Positions 34,442-43,436 of a stretch of 64,000 nt of DNA are shown in pieces; position 1 is the stretch's first letter; every line of letters begins with the position of its first letter. The stretch lies in NCBI GenBank assembly GCA_965214035.1, contig OZ243932.1:1116001-1180000 (forward strand), written 5' to 3'. The notes beneath the pieces were generated by a model. The model was not told the origin of the DNA and did no database searches. It was given only the letters and a program-made list of their open reading frames with translations. The position numbers and the translations under genes were made by a program. The DNA is from JAJDYQ01 sp965214035. Its GTDB lineage: Bacteria > Pseudomonadota > Gammaproteobacteria > JAJDYQ01.

Positions 34442-35065
34442 GTGTCTTACTTGAAGAAAATAGATCATGTTACGTATGCCGTAGAATCAGGCAATATTAA
34501 GAAATGGGCCTGGTTCCATATCGTGGTGGAAGGAGGGAAACTGATTAAACGTATTGATGATGTGCGTCCTGAAGACCCTGATAGCAGTATGAAAATCTGG
34601 TGTATTGATTACGGAGATTTTGGTATTGCTTTAATTGAGGGCATTGATCGTGCTCAGACATCTCAGGTCACCCAGTTCGTTAGCAAGCATGGCGATCACT
34701 CTTGTCAGCATGTTGCCTATGATACATATAATCTGGATGCCTTTATTGAACATATGAGTTCGCTCGGCGGTAACCCACGTGGTACGACTATTGTGCAAAA
34801 TGACGGCTTTGGAATATTAAAACAGATGTTTGCCAAAGGTTATGCAAGTGGTCATGCCGGAGAAGCGGTATTTCCTGAATATTGTCAGCGACCGCGAACC
34901 GAAAGCGAGGCAAAAGAAGTGGAGATAACCTTTTCCAATCAGGCTGGAAAAGGCTTTTACAAGCAAGTTCAGGATGCCATCGAAGATGGCGATACCGAAC
35001 CATTTTTTGATTTTAGTAAGATGCCGACGGATTGGGAAGTGCCAACCGAACAGGCTGGTAGTTAG
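34442..35065 (+). CDS. Half-length HPPD-like VOC-superfamily dioxygenase
   Basis: 207 aa from a GTG at 34442, chosen because GGAGAG lies about nine bases upstream and the protein then begins at the VOC fold (SYLKKIDHVTYAV). It resembles the C-terminal, catalytic half of 4-hydroxyphenylpyruvate dioxygenase. The three facial-triad Fe(II) ligands are visible: His in KIDHVTYAV, His in CQHVAYDTYN, and Glu in FPEYCQRP. Normal HPPD has two such domains and about 350 residues, so this is a single-domain relative, not a plain truncation, as the frame is intact and has its own signals. A substrate such as an aryl pyruvate is likely; a role in tyrosine catabolism is unproven. A TonB receptor follows 39 bases downstream. 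Confidence 0.7.
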   Translation: MSYLKKIDHVTYAVESGNIKKWAWFHIVVEGGKLIKRIDDVRPEDPDSSMKIWCIDYGDFGIALIEGIDRAQTSQVTQFVSKHGDHSCQHVAYDTYNLDAFIEHMSSLGGNPRGTTIVQNDGFGILKQMFAKGYASGHAGEAVFPEYCQRPRTESEAKEVEITFSNQAGKGFYKQVQDAIEDGDTEPFFDFSKMPTDWEVPTEQAGS

Positions 35066-35104
35066 TGTTTTAAGGCAATTTATAAACTTTAGGAGACAGA
35101 AATT

Positions 35105-37510
35105 ATGAGTAAGTCATATGCCAATAGAGTGTCGCCGAAGTTGTTAACATGGTTATTAATGGCGATCTTTTCGTATGCCAGTACCATGACGACTGGGTAT
35201 GCTCAAGAAGAATCTGCTACAGAAGAGATTGTTGTTACCGCAACCAAGAGAGAAGAGTCAATTCAGAGTATCGGTCTCAGTGTCAGTGCTTTGCAGGGCG
35301 AAGAGCTACAGGCACAAGGGGCGGTTGATTTTGAAGACTACGCGGTTTCAATCCCCAATCTTTCATTCGGTGCTACGGATGATGGGATCTTGGCCAGTAG
35401 ATCCATTTCAATTCGTGGTATTCAGGGTTTGAATACCACGGGTTTTTATATTGATGATGTACCGCTGGATGAATCGGTTGATCCACTGGTGCTTGATGTA
35501 GAGCGTGTTGAGGTGTTGCGCGGGCCACAGGGAACGTTGTTCGGTGCCCGTGGTCTTGGCGGCACAATCAGAATTATCACCAAGCAGCCGGAGTTTGATG
35601 AGTTCAGCTCACATCTGCATACGGGCTTATCCGATACCCGGGAAGGTGGGTTGAACACGCTTATTGATGGTGCATTCAATATACCTATTTCTGACACATT
35701 CGCTGCCCGCATCAGCGCCTACTATCAAGGCGATAAAGGTATTTTTGATCGTGTTGTCGGTTCGTCAACTGCTCCCGGAGTTGTTGTTGCTCCGGGCACG
35801 GCAGGCGCGATTACGGGAGACTCTGCCAGCGTGGTGGAAAATGTTGATGATAAGGAAACCTATGGTGCTCAATTAGCGCTTAGAATTGAGCCCACCGATG
35901 ACTTCTCAATCAACGGCCGCCTGATGTATCAGAAAACCACACTGGATGGTTTTCCGTTGGCCGACTTTACCGGCGGGGGGGGGAATCTGTCCGCCGAAGA
36001 TTTCACTCAGGAAAGGCTGTTTAATATCGCCGAGGGCGGTGAAGATGAATGGTATCAGATCAGTCTTAATCTGAATTATGATGCGGCATTTGGTACGTTT
36101 GGTTCTTCTTCGGGCTATTTTAACCGCGAGACCCATGAGTTTGAGGATTCCAGCGAATTTGTATCGTTTAGACTCATTAATGGAATTTTCGGGCAGCCGG
36201 CGCAGGCTATTCCAGCTCCTATTTTTCAGCTGCTTGAGTTTGACAGCTTTGTGCAGGAGTTTCGTTTTGTCTCGGATTTTGACGGCCCGTTCAGTACGAC
36301 CCTGGGGGCCTTTTACCAACGTACCGATGATGATGAAGCCTATACCCCGGATAATAATGCCACAGGTTTTGGTCAGGTACCTCTGCCATTGCTTATACTG
36401 AGAGATGGACTGGGTAATCCAATCTTAGATGCAAATGGTAATACAATCCCAGACTTGGTGAACTTGGTGATGACCAGTAGTGATTTGATATTTAGATCCG
36501 ATTACAATACCGAGATCAAGGAGCTGGGGCTTTTTGGTGAGTTTTCGTATGCGTTGACCGACCGATTGGACGTCACTTTGGGGGCGCGTTATTTTGATAC
36601 CGAGGTGACCAATGATGATTATGCCGATGGTTTTGCCGCAGGCGGGCCGAGTCGTGTAGCCAACAAGCAGTCTGAGGACGGGTTCAATTTGAAGGGATTA
36701 ATTGAATACGAGGTTGACGATAATATTTTTCTCTATACGTCAATCGCTGAAGGCTTCCGCATTGGTGGCGCAAATGGTGTGTTGCCAGAGTCACTTGGAT
36801 GTCGTGACGAATATGAGAACGACTTGGGTTTTACCGATAATGATGTCCAGACGTATGATTCCGACAGCTTGTTGAGTTATGAGATAGGGGCAAAGACAGA
36901 CTGGTACGATACAGGCCTCGGAGATTTGACGTTGAATGCGGCTGCCTTTTATATTGACTTTGATGACATACAGCAAAGGATTCTGCTTCCGTGCGGATTT
37001 CCATTTATTACCAACCTGGGTTCAGCAAAAAGCAGCGGGATTGAGGTTGAAATGACAGCACGTCCAAGTGACAATCTGAATATAAGAGTTGGTTTGGGTT
37101 ACACCGATGCCGAGTTTACTGAGGTGGTTGCGGGGGTGGTTGAAAAAGGTGACCGTTTGCAGCAAGTGCCAGAGTTTACACTTTCCAGTAGCATAGATTA
37201 TTCTGCTCCATTTCACGCTATTGGCGGCTATGATTGGTTCGCCCGGGCGGACTTCGCTTTTGTTGACAGCAGTATCAGCACCGTTGTTTCTTCGGAAAAT
37301 CCACGTACCAGACCCTCCTACGCGCTACTCGATGCCCGCCTTGGGTTAAAAAATGATGCCAATCAGGTGACTTTTTTCGTTGACAATGTGTTTGACCGCG
37401 ATGTCGTTTTATCCGACAGCAGAAGCCTGGCAGCGGAGGCCGGCGGAAGGGTGCGTGTGGCACGCAACCGACCCCGAACCATTGGTATTGATTTTCGTAT
37501 TAATTTCTAA
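35105..37510 (+). CDS. TonB-dependent outer-membrane receptor
   Basis: 801 aa. A signal peptide (about residues 1-34, ending TTGYAQE) is followed by the TonB box EEIVVTATKREE, the plug (RVEVLRGPQGTLFGARGLGGTI) and a C-terminal 22-strand type barrel ending IDFRINF with the final Phe. It imports a large or scarce substrate with energy from TonB-ExbB-ExbD encoded at 41-46 kb. The domain pattern fits the family that takes up diverse organic compounds as well as siderophores, so the ligand is open. It contains a run of nine G (35975-35983). It is in line with the HPPD-like gene upstream and a hydrolase downstream. Confidence 0.93.
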   Translation: MSKSYANRVSPKLLTWLLMAIFSYASTMTTGYAQEESATEEIVVTATKREESIQSIGLSVSALQGEELQAQGAVDFEDYAVSIPNLSFGATDDGILASRSISIRGIQGLNTTGFYIDDVPLDESVDPLVLDVERVEVLRGPQGTLFGARGLGGTIRIITKQPEFDEFSSHLHTGLSDTREGGLNTLIDGAFNIPISDTFAARISAYYQGDKGIFDRVVGSSTAPGVVVAPGTAGAITGDSASVVENVDDKETYGAQLALRIEPTDDFSINGRLMYQKTTLDGFPLADFTGGGGNLSAEDFTQERLFNIAEGGEDEWYQISLNLNYDAAFGTFGSSSGYFNRETHEFEDSSEFVSFRLINGIFGQPAQAIPAPIFQLLEFDSFVQEFRFVSDFDGPFSTTLGAFYQRTDDDEAYTPDNNATGFGQVPLPLLILRDGLGNPILDANGNTIPDLVNLVMTSSDLIFRSDYNTEIKELGLFGEFSYALTDRLDVTLGARYFDTEVTNDDYADGFAAGGPSRVANKQSEDGFNLKGLIEYEVDDNIFLYTSIAEGFRIGGANGVLPESLGCRDEYENDLGFTDNDVQTYDSDSLLSYEIGAKTDWYDTGLGDLTLNAAAFYIDFDDIQQRILLPCGFPFITNLGSAKSSGIEVEMTARPSDNLNIRVGLGYTDAEFTEVVAGVVEKGDRLQQVPEFTLSSSIDYSAPFHAIGGYDWFARADFAFVDSSISTVVSSENPRTRPSYALLDARLGLKNDANQVTFFVDNVFDRDVVLSDSRSLAAEAGGRVRVARNRPRTIGIDFRINF
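35975..35983 (+). repeat. G9 tract inside the TonB receptor gene
   Basis: Nine consecutive G encode Gly-Gly-Gly near residue 291 of the receptor. Slippage by one base would stop translation in the barrel. It is much shorter than the C25 tract of the surface protein but long enough for occasional variation. Confidence 0.7.
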
Positions 37511-37544
37511 TGGGGAATAGGTCACATATCAAAATGATATCGGC

Positions 37545-38381
37545 ATGATTCATCTGACGAAAAAAAGGCTTGAGATAGATTCAGGTTTACAGCTTGCTTA
37601 TGCAGAAGTAAGACCTGTAAAGCCGATATCCGATAAAACCTTGTTGCTGGTACCTGGATTTACGTTTTCCAGCGAGGTTTTTCACTATCAGCTTGAGATG
37701 CTGGCCAATGAGTATCATGTTATTGCCATTGATCCTAGAAGTCATGGTGACTCTACGATAACTCAAACAGGCAATGATTATCTCACTCATGCAAATGACT
37801 TGCAGGTGTTTGTTGAAAAACTTGAGCTTGATAATATTGTCCTGGTCGGCTGGTCATTTGGTGCACTTGCCACTTGGGGTTACAGTGCTCTTGGTACGGA
37901 ACGAATAGTTGCACATGTTTGCATTGATATGCCTCCCGTGCCGCTTTCAGTGGATGAGGAAAAAGGTGCCTGGGTAGAAGGCAAAATATCCGATATTGCC
38001 GAGGCATACCATATGTTGATCTCAACTGAAGGGCAAATATCTTTAATAAAAAGCTATGCGCAGCATGTCATGGTGGAACGTGAGTTAACCGAGTCAGAAC
38101 TTGACTGGCTGGTAGATTTATCGCTTCGTACTCCGCACTCTGTGGCTGCCAGTATTTTTGCCTCAGGCGTGTTTAGTAATAGGCTTGAACAGGCAAAAAT
38201 GCTTGATAAAAAAATTCCCAGTCTATTTTATCTTGCTAATCACTGGGGGGAAATTGCTCAAAATTACATTAGTACGGAATTACCCCATTCAAGTACTGCC
38301 GTTTTTGGCGGCCACATGATGTTCTGGGAGTACCCGGAACGATTTAATCGTGAGATGAAAGGCTTTATTGAATCACTATAA
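37545..38381 (+). CDS. Alpha/beta hydrolase
   Basis: 278 aa. Alpha/beta-hydrolase fold with LLLVPGFTFSSEVF (oxyanion region), the nucleophile elbow GWSFGALATWGY (Ser), and VFGGHMMFWEYPERF with the catalytic His. No signal peptide is visible. It begins 34 bases after the TonB receptor and probably cleaves an ester, lactone or C-C bond in the imported molecule or a pathway intermediate. Confidence 0.85.
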   Translation: MIHLTKKRLEIDSGLQLAYAEVRPVKPISDKTLLLVPGFTFSSEVFHYQLEMLANEYHVIAIDPRSHGDSTITQTGNDYLTHANDLQVFVEKLELDNIVLVGWSFGALATWGYSALGTERIVAHVCIDMPPVPLSVDEEKGAWVEGKISDIAEAYHMLISTEGQISLIKSYAQHVMVERELTESELDWLVDLSLRTPHSVAASIFASGVFSNRLEQAKMLDKKIPSLFYLANHWGEIAQNYISTELPHSSTAVFGGHMMFWEYPERFNREMKGFIESL

Positions 38382-38424
38382 CAACCACTTGCTTATATCC
38401 AGTGGTTTCGCAGGTACCCTATCC

Positions 38425-39651
38425 ATGAAAGAATTACTTAACATATATGAGAAAAAAAAGCCGGAGATTGTTTTTGAATGGAATGATTCAGAGACTGAAG
38501 CCCGCGGCTGGACTGTTATTAATTCTCTCAGAGGTGGTGCCGCCGGGGGAGGTACCAGAATGCGATCCGGCTTAAACCTTGATGAGGTGGAATCCCTGGC
38601 TAAAACAATGGAGGTAAAATTCACGATTTCAGGTCCTGGCATTGGGGGAGCTAAATCAGGAATTGATTTTGATGCCTCCGATCCGCGCAAATTCGGAGTG
38701 CTTAAGCGTTGGTATAAAGCGGTAAAACCATTATTAAAAAGCTATTACGGTACCGGTGGTGATCTTAATATAGACGAAATCAGCGAAGTTATACCGATTA
38801 CTTCGGAATTGAATATCAGTCATCCTCAAGAAGGAGTTTTAGAGGGGCATTTCGATCTAATAGATACGGCAAAGACAAAGATTATCAGGCAACTGCAGAA
38901 AGGTGTCTTGCTACCTTTGCAGGATAAAGATTTAGCGCCAACTTTAGATGGTAGATATGCTGTTGCGGATATGATAACCGGTTATGGTGTCTCCAAAGCG
39001 GTGAGCCATTTTTATTCTATCTACGGCGGCAGTTTGCAAGGTAAGCGGGTTATCGTTCAAGGCTGGGGAAATGTGGCCGCTGCTGCCGCTTACTACCAGG
39101 CTCAAAATGGGGCAAGGATTGTTGGTATTATTGATCGTACCAGCGGATTGATTAACCCTGATGGATTTACCCATGATGAAATTAAAGAATTACTGCTGAC
39201 AAAGAAAAATAATTTATTACAAACAAATAATACTATTCCATTTGAGCAGGCTAATGAAAGAATCTGGAGTTCAGGTGCCGAAATTTTTATTCCTGCGGCT
39301 GCTTCCAGACTGGTAACTCAAGAACAGCTAGAGCAGATGATCTCCAATGGTCTGGAAGTTATTTCTTGTGGTGCGAATGTTCCATTCGCTGATGAGGAGA
39401 TTTTCTTTGGTTCTGTAGGTCTTTATGCCGATCAAAAAGTCAGCGTATTACCTGATTTTATTTCTAATTGCGGTATGGCCAGAGCGTTTTATTATCTTAT
39501 GCAACCTGAAGCTGAAATCAAAGACAAAGCTATCTTTGCAGACACTTCCAATGTGATTTTCGATGCACTGAAACATACACATAGCATAAATAGTAAAAAA
39601 ACCGATATTTCCAAGACAGCCCTTGAAATAGCACTAAAAAAGCTATTGTAA
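38425..39651 (+). CDS. Glu/Leu/Phe/Val dehydrogenase-family enzyme
   Basis: 408 aa from the ATG at 38425; a TTG at 38368 would extend it but overlaps the hydrolase gene. The dimerisation domain shows the catalytic region GGAAGGGTRMRSGLNL and PGIGGAKSGIDFDASDP (the GGxK lysine), and the NAD-binding domain has VIVQGWGNVAAAA. This family deaminates an amino acid to the 2-oxo acid or does the reverse. The glycine motif is nearer to glutamate dehydrogenases than to phenylalanine dehydrogenase, so the substrate cannot be told. Between a hydrolase and a DAHP synthase, interconversion of an aromatic amino acid and aryl pyruvate is a fair guess. Confidence 0.83.
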   Translation: MKELLNIYEKKKPEIVFEWNDSETEARGWTVINSLRGGAAGGGTRMRSGLNLDEVESLAKTMEVKFTISGPGIGGAKSGIDFDASDPRKFGVLKRWYKAVKPLLKSYYGTGGDLNIDEISEVIPITSELNISHPQEGVLEGHFDLIDTAKTKIIRQLQKGVLLPLQDKDLAPTLDGRYAVADMITGYGVSKAVSHFYSIYGGSLQGKRVIVQGWGNVAAAAAYYQAQNGARIVGIIDRTSGLINPDGFTHDEIKELLLTKKNNLLQTNNTIPFEQANERIWSSGAEIFIPAAASRLVTQEQLEQMISNGLEVISCGANVPFADEEIFFGSVGLYADQKVSVLPDFISNCGMARAFYYLMQPEAEIKDKAIFADTSNVIFDALKHTHSINSKKTDISKTALEIALKKLL

Positions 39652-39691
39652 TATCAATCATTCGAGATGATAAAACGTTTTAGAGCGACAA

Positions 39692-41038
39692 ATGGCTAGA
39701 TGGACTTCGGAATCTTGGCGTAACTTCTCTATCAGGCAAGTGCCTCGATATGATGATGAGCAGTTGTTACTTGCGACTGAACATGAGCTCAGGAAAAAGC
39801 CGCCATTAGTTTTTTCTGGTGAATGTGACCGGCTCACCAAAGAGCTTGCTGCTTGTGTTGATGGGGATGCCTTTTTATTGCAGGGTGGGGATTGTGCTGA
39901 ATCTTTTTTGGAATTTAACGCCGATACTATAAGAGATACTTATAAAGTCCTGTTGCAGATGGCGGTGGTATTAACTTATGCGGCTTCCAAACCCGTCGTT
40001 AAGATTGGTCGTATGGCGGGTCAGTTTGCCAAGCCGCGCTCGGAGGACTTTGAGGAACGAGAGGGAAAAAAGCTACCTTCTTATCGTGGCGATATGATTA
40101 ATGCTATGGATTTCACGCATGCCGCTCGTAGTGCTGATCCGAACAGAATGATAGAGGCTTATAATCAATCTGCAGCCATTTTAAATTTATTGCGGGCTTT
40201 TTCCGATGGCGGCCTTGCCGACTTGCATAAAATTCATCAATGGACTTTGGATTTTGTAAATTACAGCGGGAAATTGTCGAAATTTCATGAAACCGCCGAG
40301 AAAATACAGGAATGTTTGTCTTTTATGGAGGCTTGCGGATTGACAGGCACAACAGCCCAGATAACAAAAACAAATTTTTACACCTCTCATGAAGCTTTAT
40401 TATTATGGTATGAACAAGCACTAACCCGACAAGATTCCATTTCAGGAGATTGGTATGACTGCTCAGCTCATTTCCTATGGTTGGGTGACCGTACACGATT
40501 TTTAGATTCCGCACATGTTGAGTTTTTACGCGGGGTAAAAAATCCAATTGGAATAAAATGCGGACCTGATACCGATTTGTGGGAATTAATAAAAATTATA
40601 AATTTATTAAACCCTGACAATATAAAAGGCCGTATCAGCTTAATCGTCAGAATGGGGCATAATAATATTTCAGAACGGTTTCCTCCTATTTTAAATGGCA
40701 TTACTGAGCAGGGACTCAATGTTGTCTGGTCTTGCGATCCGATGCACGGTAATACTGAAAAAGTGAATAATTTTAAGACCCGTCGGATTGATAATATCTT
40801 TTCTGAATTACGGACGTTTTTTGAGATACATGAAAGCGAGGGTAGCAAGCCCGGCGGGATCCATGTGGAGATGACCGGAAAGGATGTAACTGAATGCCTG
40901 GGTGGATCCCTTGAAATTAAACCGTGTGATTTGGAAAATCGTTATCATACGCATTGTGACCCGAGATTAAATGATGCTCAGGCACTTGAGCTTGCTTTTA
41001 TGGTGGCAGACTTATTTTCAGGCTTCTCAGGAAAATAA
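39692..41038 (+). CDS. Class II 3-deoxy-7-phosphoheptulonate (DAHP) synthase
   Basis: 448 aa. First enzyme of the shikimate pathway, condensing phosphoenolpyruvate and erythrose 4-phosphate. Class II marks are WTSESWRNF, LQGGDCAESF (metal-binding Cys), VVKIGRMAGQFAKPRS, CDPMHGNT (metal His), HVEMTGKDVTEC (metal Glu) and RYHTHCDPRLN (metal Asp). Class II enzymes occur as main synthase in some bacteria and as extra copies in aromatic secondary-metabolite clusters. It starts 40 bases after the dehydrogenase. Its presence in a cluster otherwise resembling catabolism is unexpected. Confidence 0.93.
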   Translation: MARWTSESWRNFSIRQVPRYDDEQLLLATEHELRKKPPLVFSGECDRLTKELAACVDGDAFLLQGGDCAESFLEFNADTIRDTYKVLLQMAVVLTYAASKPVVKIGRMAGQFAKPRSEDFEEREGKKLPSYRGDMINAMDFTHAARSADPNRMIEAYNQSAAILNLLRAFSDGGLADLHKIHQWTLDFVNYSGKLSKFHETAEKIQECLSFMEACGLTGTTAQITKTNFYTSHEALLLWYEQALTRQDSISGDWYDCSAHFLWLGDRTRFLDSAHVEFLRGVKNPIGIKCGPDTDLWELIKIINLLNPDNIKGRISLIVRMGHNNISERFPPILNGITEQGLNVVWSCDPMHGNTEKVNNFKTRRIDNIFSELRTFFEIHESEGSKPGGIHVEMTGKDVTECLGGSLEIKPCDLENRYHTHCDPRLNDAQALELAFMVADLFSGFSGK

Positions 41039-41120
41039 TTGGCATAGTCGCACTGGTATGCTCCTGCACTGTGCACTAGTATTGCGGGCATCATAAGATT
41101 CGCAAGTACATGTCTGATCA

Positions 41121-41245
41121 TGTAGGCAGGAATGTATCACCAAAATCAATGACAACTAAGTCATTGATTTTGAAAGGAAAAAAATCGCATTGTTGTTTTC
41201 CGTGCTCTGGCAAGTCCAGGGTGGATTTGTCCGGAACTTCCTTAG
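41121..41245 (+). repeat. Hairpin-rich intergenic repeat, copy 4 (full-length type)
   Basis: The same order of parts as the copy at 21309-21456, in the opposite orientation: gcaggaatgtatcaccaaaatcaatgac near its start, the inverted repeat AAAATCAATGAC/GTCATTGATTTT, the linker tcgcattgttgttttccg, the imperfect GGCAAGTCC/GGATTTGTCC pair, and the end CTTCCTTAG. It ends 16 bases before the DUF3450 start, so it lies in the leader of the TonB operon. The remaining 41039-41120 shows nothing recognisable. Confidence 0.75.
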
Positions 41246-41261
41246 TGGAGAGAGGTTAAAA

Positions 41262-42041
41262 ATGATACGAAATAGCTACGGTATTTACGGCTTTATGCTT
41301 GTCTCTGGATTGCTCTTTGTATCGGGGTTGGCGTATTCCGAGAGCCTGGAGCAGATACAGCAGGAAGGCGAGAAAAAGCTGTTGGAAGGCGAGGCTTCGC
41401 AGAAGAAGGTTGATGCAGTCGTGGCAGGTTCACAAGATCGATTGATCCGGTATCGCGCATTGCTGAAACAGATTGATGGCTTGAAGGCCTATAATGAGCA
41501 GTTGTCAACGCAGATTGCGGGTCAGGAAAATCTGCTGGTGCGCTTTGATGATTCCATTGCTCAGGCGGCGCTCATTCAGAGGCAGATAGCGCCTTTGGTA
41601 GCGAAAATGGTTGACAGCCTCGACCAGTTTGTTGATCTGGATAATCCCTTTTATACCGAAGAACGCCAGGAGCGCCTGGCCTTTATCCGGGAGAATCTTG
41701 CATCCGCCGATATTGATGTGGCTGAAAAATTTCGTCAGATCATTGAGGCTTACCAGATCGAAAATGAATATGGTCGCAAGATCGATAGCTATCAATCCAT
41801 CGTTAATCTGGAAGGCCAGGACCGCGAGGTAGATGTGTTGCGTATAGGTCGTGTCGCCATGGTATGTCAAACCAAGGATACGAAAATATCGGCAAGGTGG
41901 GATAACACCAGCCAGTCATGGGAAGTGCTGGATAACGTTACCTACCGTAATGCCATTCGTAACGGTATCAAAATGGCGAAGAAACAGGCGCCCATCGATA
42001 TATTAGCCCTGCCAATATCTGCACCGGAGGCAGTGCAATGA
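41262..42041 (+). CDS. DUF3450 periplasmic coiled-coil protein of the TonB system
   Basis: 259 aa from the ATG at 41262, supported by GGAGAGAGG seven bases upstream. A signal peptide (FMLVSGLLFVSGLAYS) precedes a long helical, glutamine- and glutamate-rich region (about residues 27-110) expected to form a coiled coil, then a conserved segment including FVDLDNPFYTEERQERL. DUF3450 proteins are regularly encoded with ExbB-like TtpC, ExbB, ExbD and TonB in marine gammaproteobacteria and are needed for some TonB2-type systems. Its stop overlaps the next start as ATGA. Confidence 0.9.
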   Translation: MIRNSYGIYGFMLVSGLLFVSGLAYSESLEQIQQEGEKKLLEGEASQKKVDAVVAGSQDRLIRYRALLKQIDGLKAYNEQLSTQIAGQENLLVRFDDSIAQAALIQRQIAPLVAKMVDSLDQFVDLDNPFYTEERQERLAFIRENLASADIDVAEKFRQIIEAYQIENEYGRKIDSYQSIVNLEGQDREVDVLRIGRVAMVCQTKDTKISARWDNTSQSWEVLDNVTYRNAIRNGIKMAKKQAPIDILALPISAPEAVQ

Positions 42042-43408
42042 AAGATAATATAAAAACCACTGCAACCCTGATTATATTTGTGCTTATTGCAGGCGCGTTT
42101 ATTACATCATATGCGGCGGACTCTGATTCTGAGTTGTTATCCATGCAACAGTTACTCCAGCAGGTGAAGGAGGGGCGTGCCAGAGATGCGGCTGAAAATA
42201 AAAAACGTCTCCAGGCATTTTTACAGGAAAAAGCTCAACAAGAAGCACGCATCCAGCAGGCCAGAGCAGAGATTGCACGCCTGGAAGCAATAAGCACTCA
42301 ACTGGAGGAGCAATTTAATGCCAATGAACTGCTTGTAGAAGAAAAGCGCGAGCAGCGTGATGAGCGATTGGGTTCACTTAAGGAGTTGTTTGGTCATCTG
42401 ACAGGTGCTGCCGGTGATATGCGTACCCGCTTCCGTAATTCTATTACGACCAGCCAGTTCGCCGATCGTGAAGTGTTTCTTACCGGGCTGATTAAAAAAA
42501 TGAACAACGATACTGACCTTCCAACATTGGATGAAATAGAACGGGTTTGGTTTGAACTGCATCGTGAGATGACTGAGTCGGGACGAGTGGTCAAGTTCAA
42601 CACATCCGTGGGCACAAAAAATAATCGCGAAGTCGTCAGGATTGGCTTGTTTAATTTGATTTCGAATGGTGACTATCTCGCCTATGACCCTGATACGCGA
42701 AGCCTGTCAGTTTTACCCAGGCAGCCAAAAGGTCTGGCAAGTAATGCGCAGAAACTGCAAGCTTCTTCATCGGGAGTGACCTCTGTCGGGATTGACCCTA
42801 CCGGCGCGGCCGGAGGCGGATTCCTAAAGGCCATAATCAATACACCCACTCTAACGGAGCGCTGGAGTCAGGGACGGGTTGTCGGCTACGTCATCACAGC
42901 AGTTGGGATTATTGCTTTATTGGTGGCTGTCTGGCGGTTTTTTGCCTTGGCCTGGATTTCCAGAAAGATTAAACGCCAGTTGACATTAAAGCAGCCTGAT
43001 ACGGCAAGCCCGCTTGGACGTGTGCTCAAGGTTGCAGTCGATAGCAAAAACGTCAATATTGAAAGCCTCGAATTAAAGCTGGGAGAGGCTGTCCTCAAGG
43101 AATCGCCAAAGATCTATGCAGGCTTGTCTTTTCTCAAAATAATTGCCATGGTGGCGCCCTTGCTGGGACTGCTCGGAACAGTGACAGGTATGATTATCGT
43201 GTTTCAGGCGATTACGATCTATGGCGCCGGTGACCCGAAGGCGATGGCGGGGGGTATATCCAGCGCCCTGGTGACTACGGTGCTGGGATTGATCGTTGCT
43301 ATACCCATACTTTTACTGCACACGATGCTACACAGCAAGGCAAAAAATCTGCTGCATATTCTGGAAGAGCAGACCGCTGGTATTATTGCCAGGAAAGCCG
43401 AACAATAA
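42038..43408 (+). CDS. Large ExbB/TolQ-type proton channel protein (TtpC-like)
   Basis: 456 aa. A signal-like hydrophobic N-terminus, then a periplasmic helical region (about residues 30-110, many Glu/Gln/Arg) and a middle domain precede the MotA/TolQ/ExbB channel domain (about 285-450). The channel domain has membrane segments VVGYVITAVGIIALLVAVW, IIAMVAPLLGLLGTVTGM and LVTTVLGLIVAIPILLL. It is the long ExbB variant with periplasmic extension that accompanies DUF3450. Overlaps the DUF3450 gene by four bases. Confidence 0.9.
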   Translation: MKDNIKTTATLIIFVLIAGAFITSYAADSDSELLSMQQLLQQVKEGRARDAAENKKRLQAFLQEKAQQEARIQQARAEIARLEAISTQLEEQFNANELLVEEKREQRDERLGSLKELFGHLTGAAGDMRTRFRNSITTSQFADREVFLTGLIKKMNNDTDLPTLDEIERVWFELHREMTESGRVVKFNTSVGTKNNREVVRIGLFNLISNGDYLAYDPDTRSLSVLPRQPKGLASNAQKLQASSSGVTSVGIDPTGAAGGGFLKAIINTPTLTERWSQGRVVGYVITAVGIIALLVAVWRFFALAWISRKIKRQLTLKQPDTASPLGRVLKVAVDSKNVNIESLELKLGEAVLKESPKIYAGLSFLKIIAMVAPLLGLLGTVTGMIIVFQAITIYGAGDPKAMAGGISSALVTTVLGLIVAIPILLLHTMLHSKAKNLLHILEEQTAGIIARKAEQ

Positions 43409-43436
43409 ATTATTCGGCTGCACGGAGGGTTTGAGA

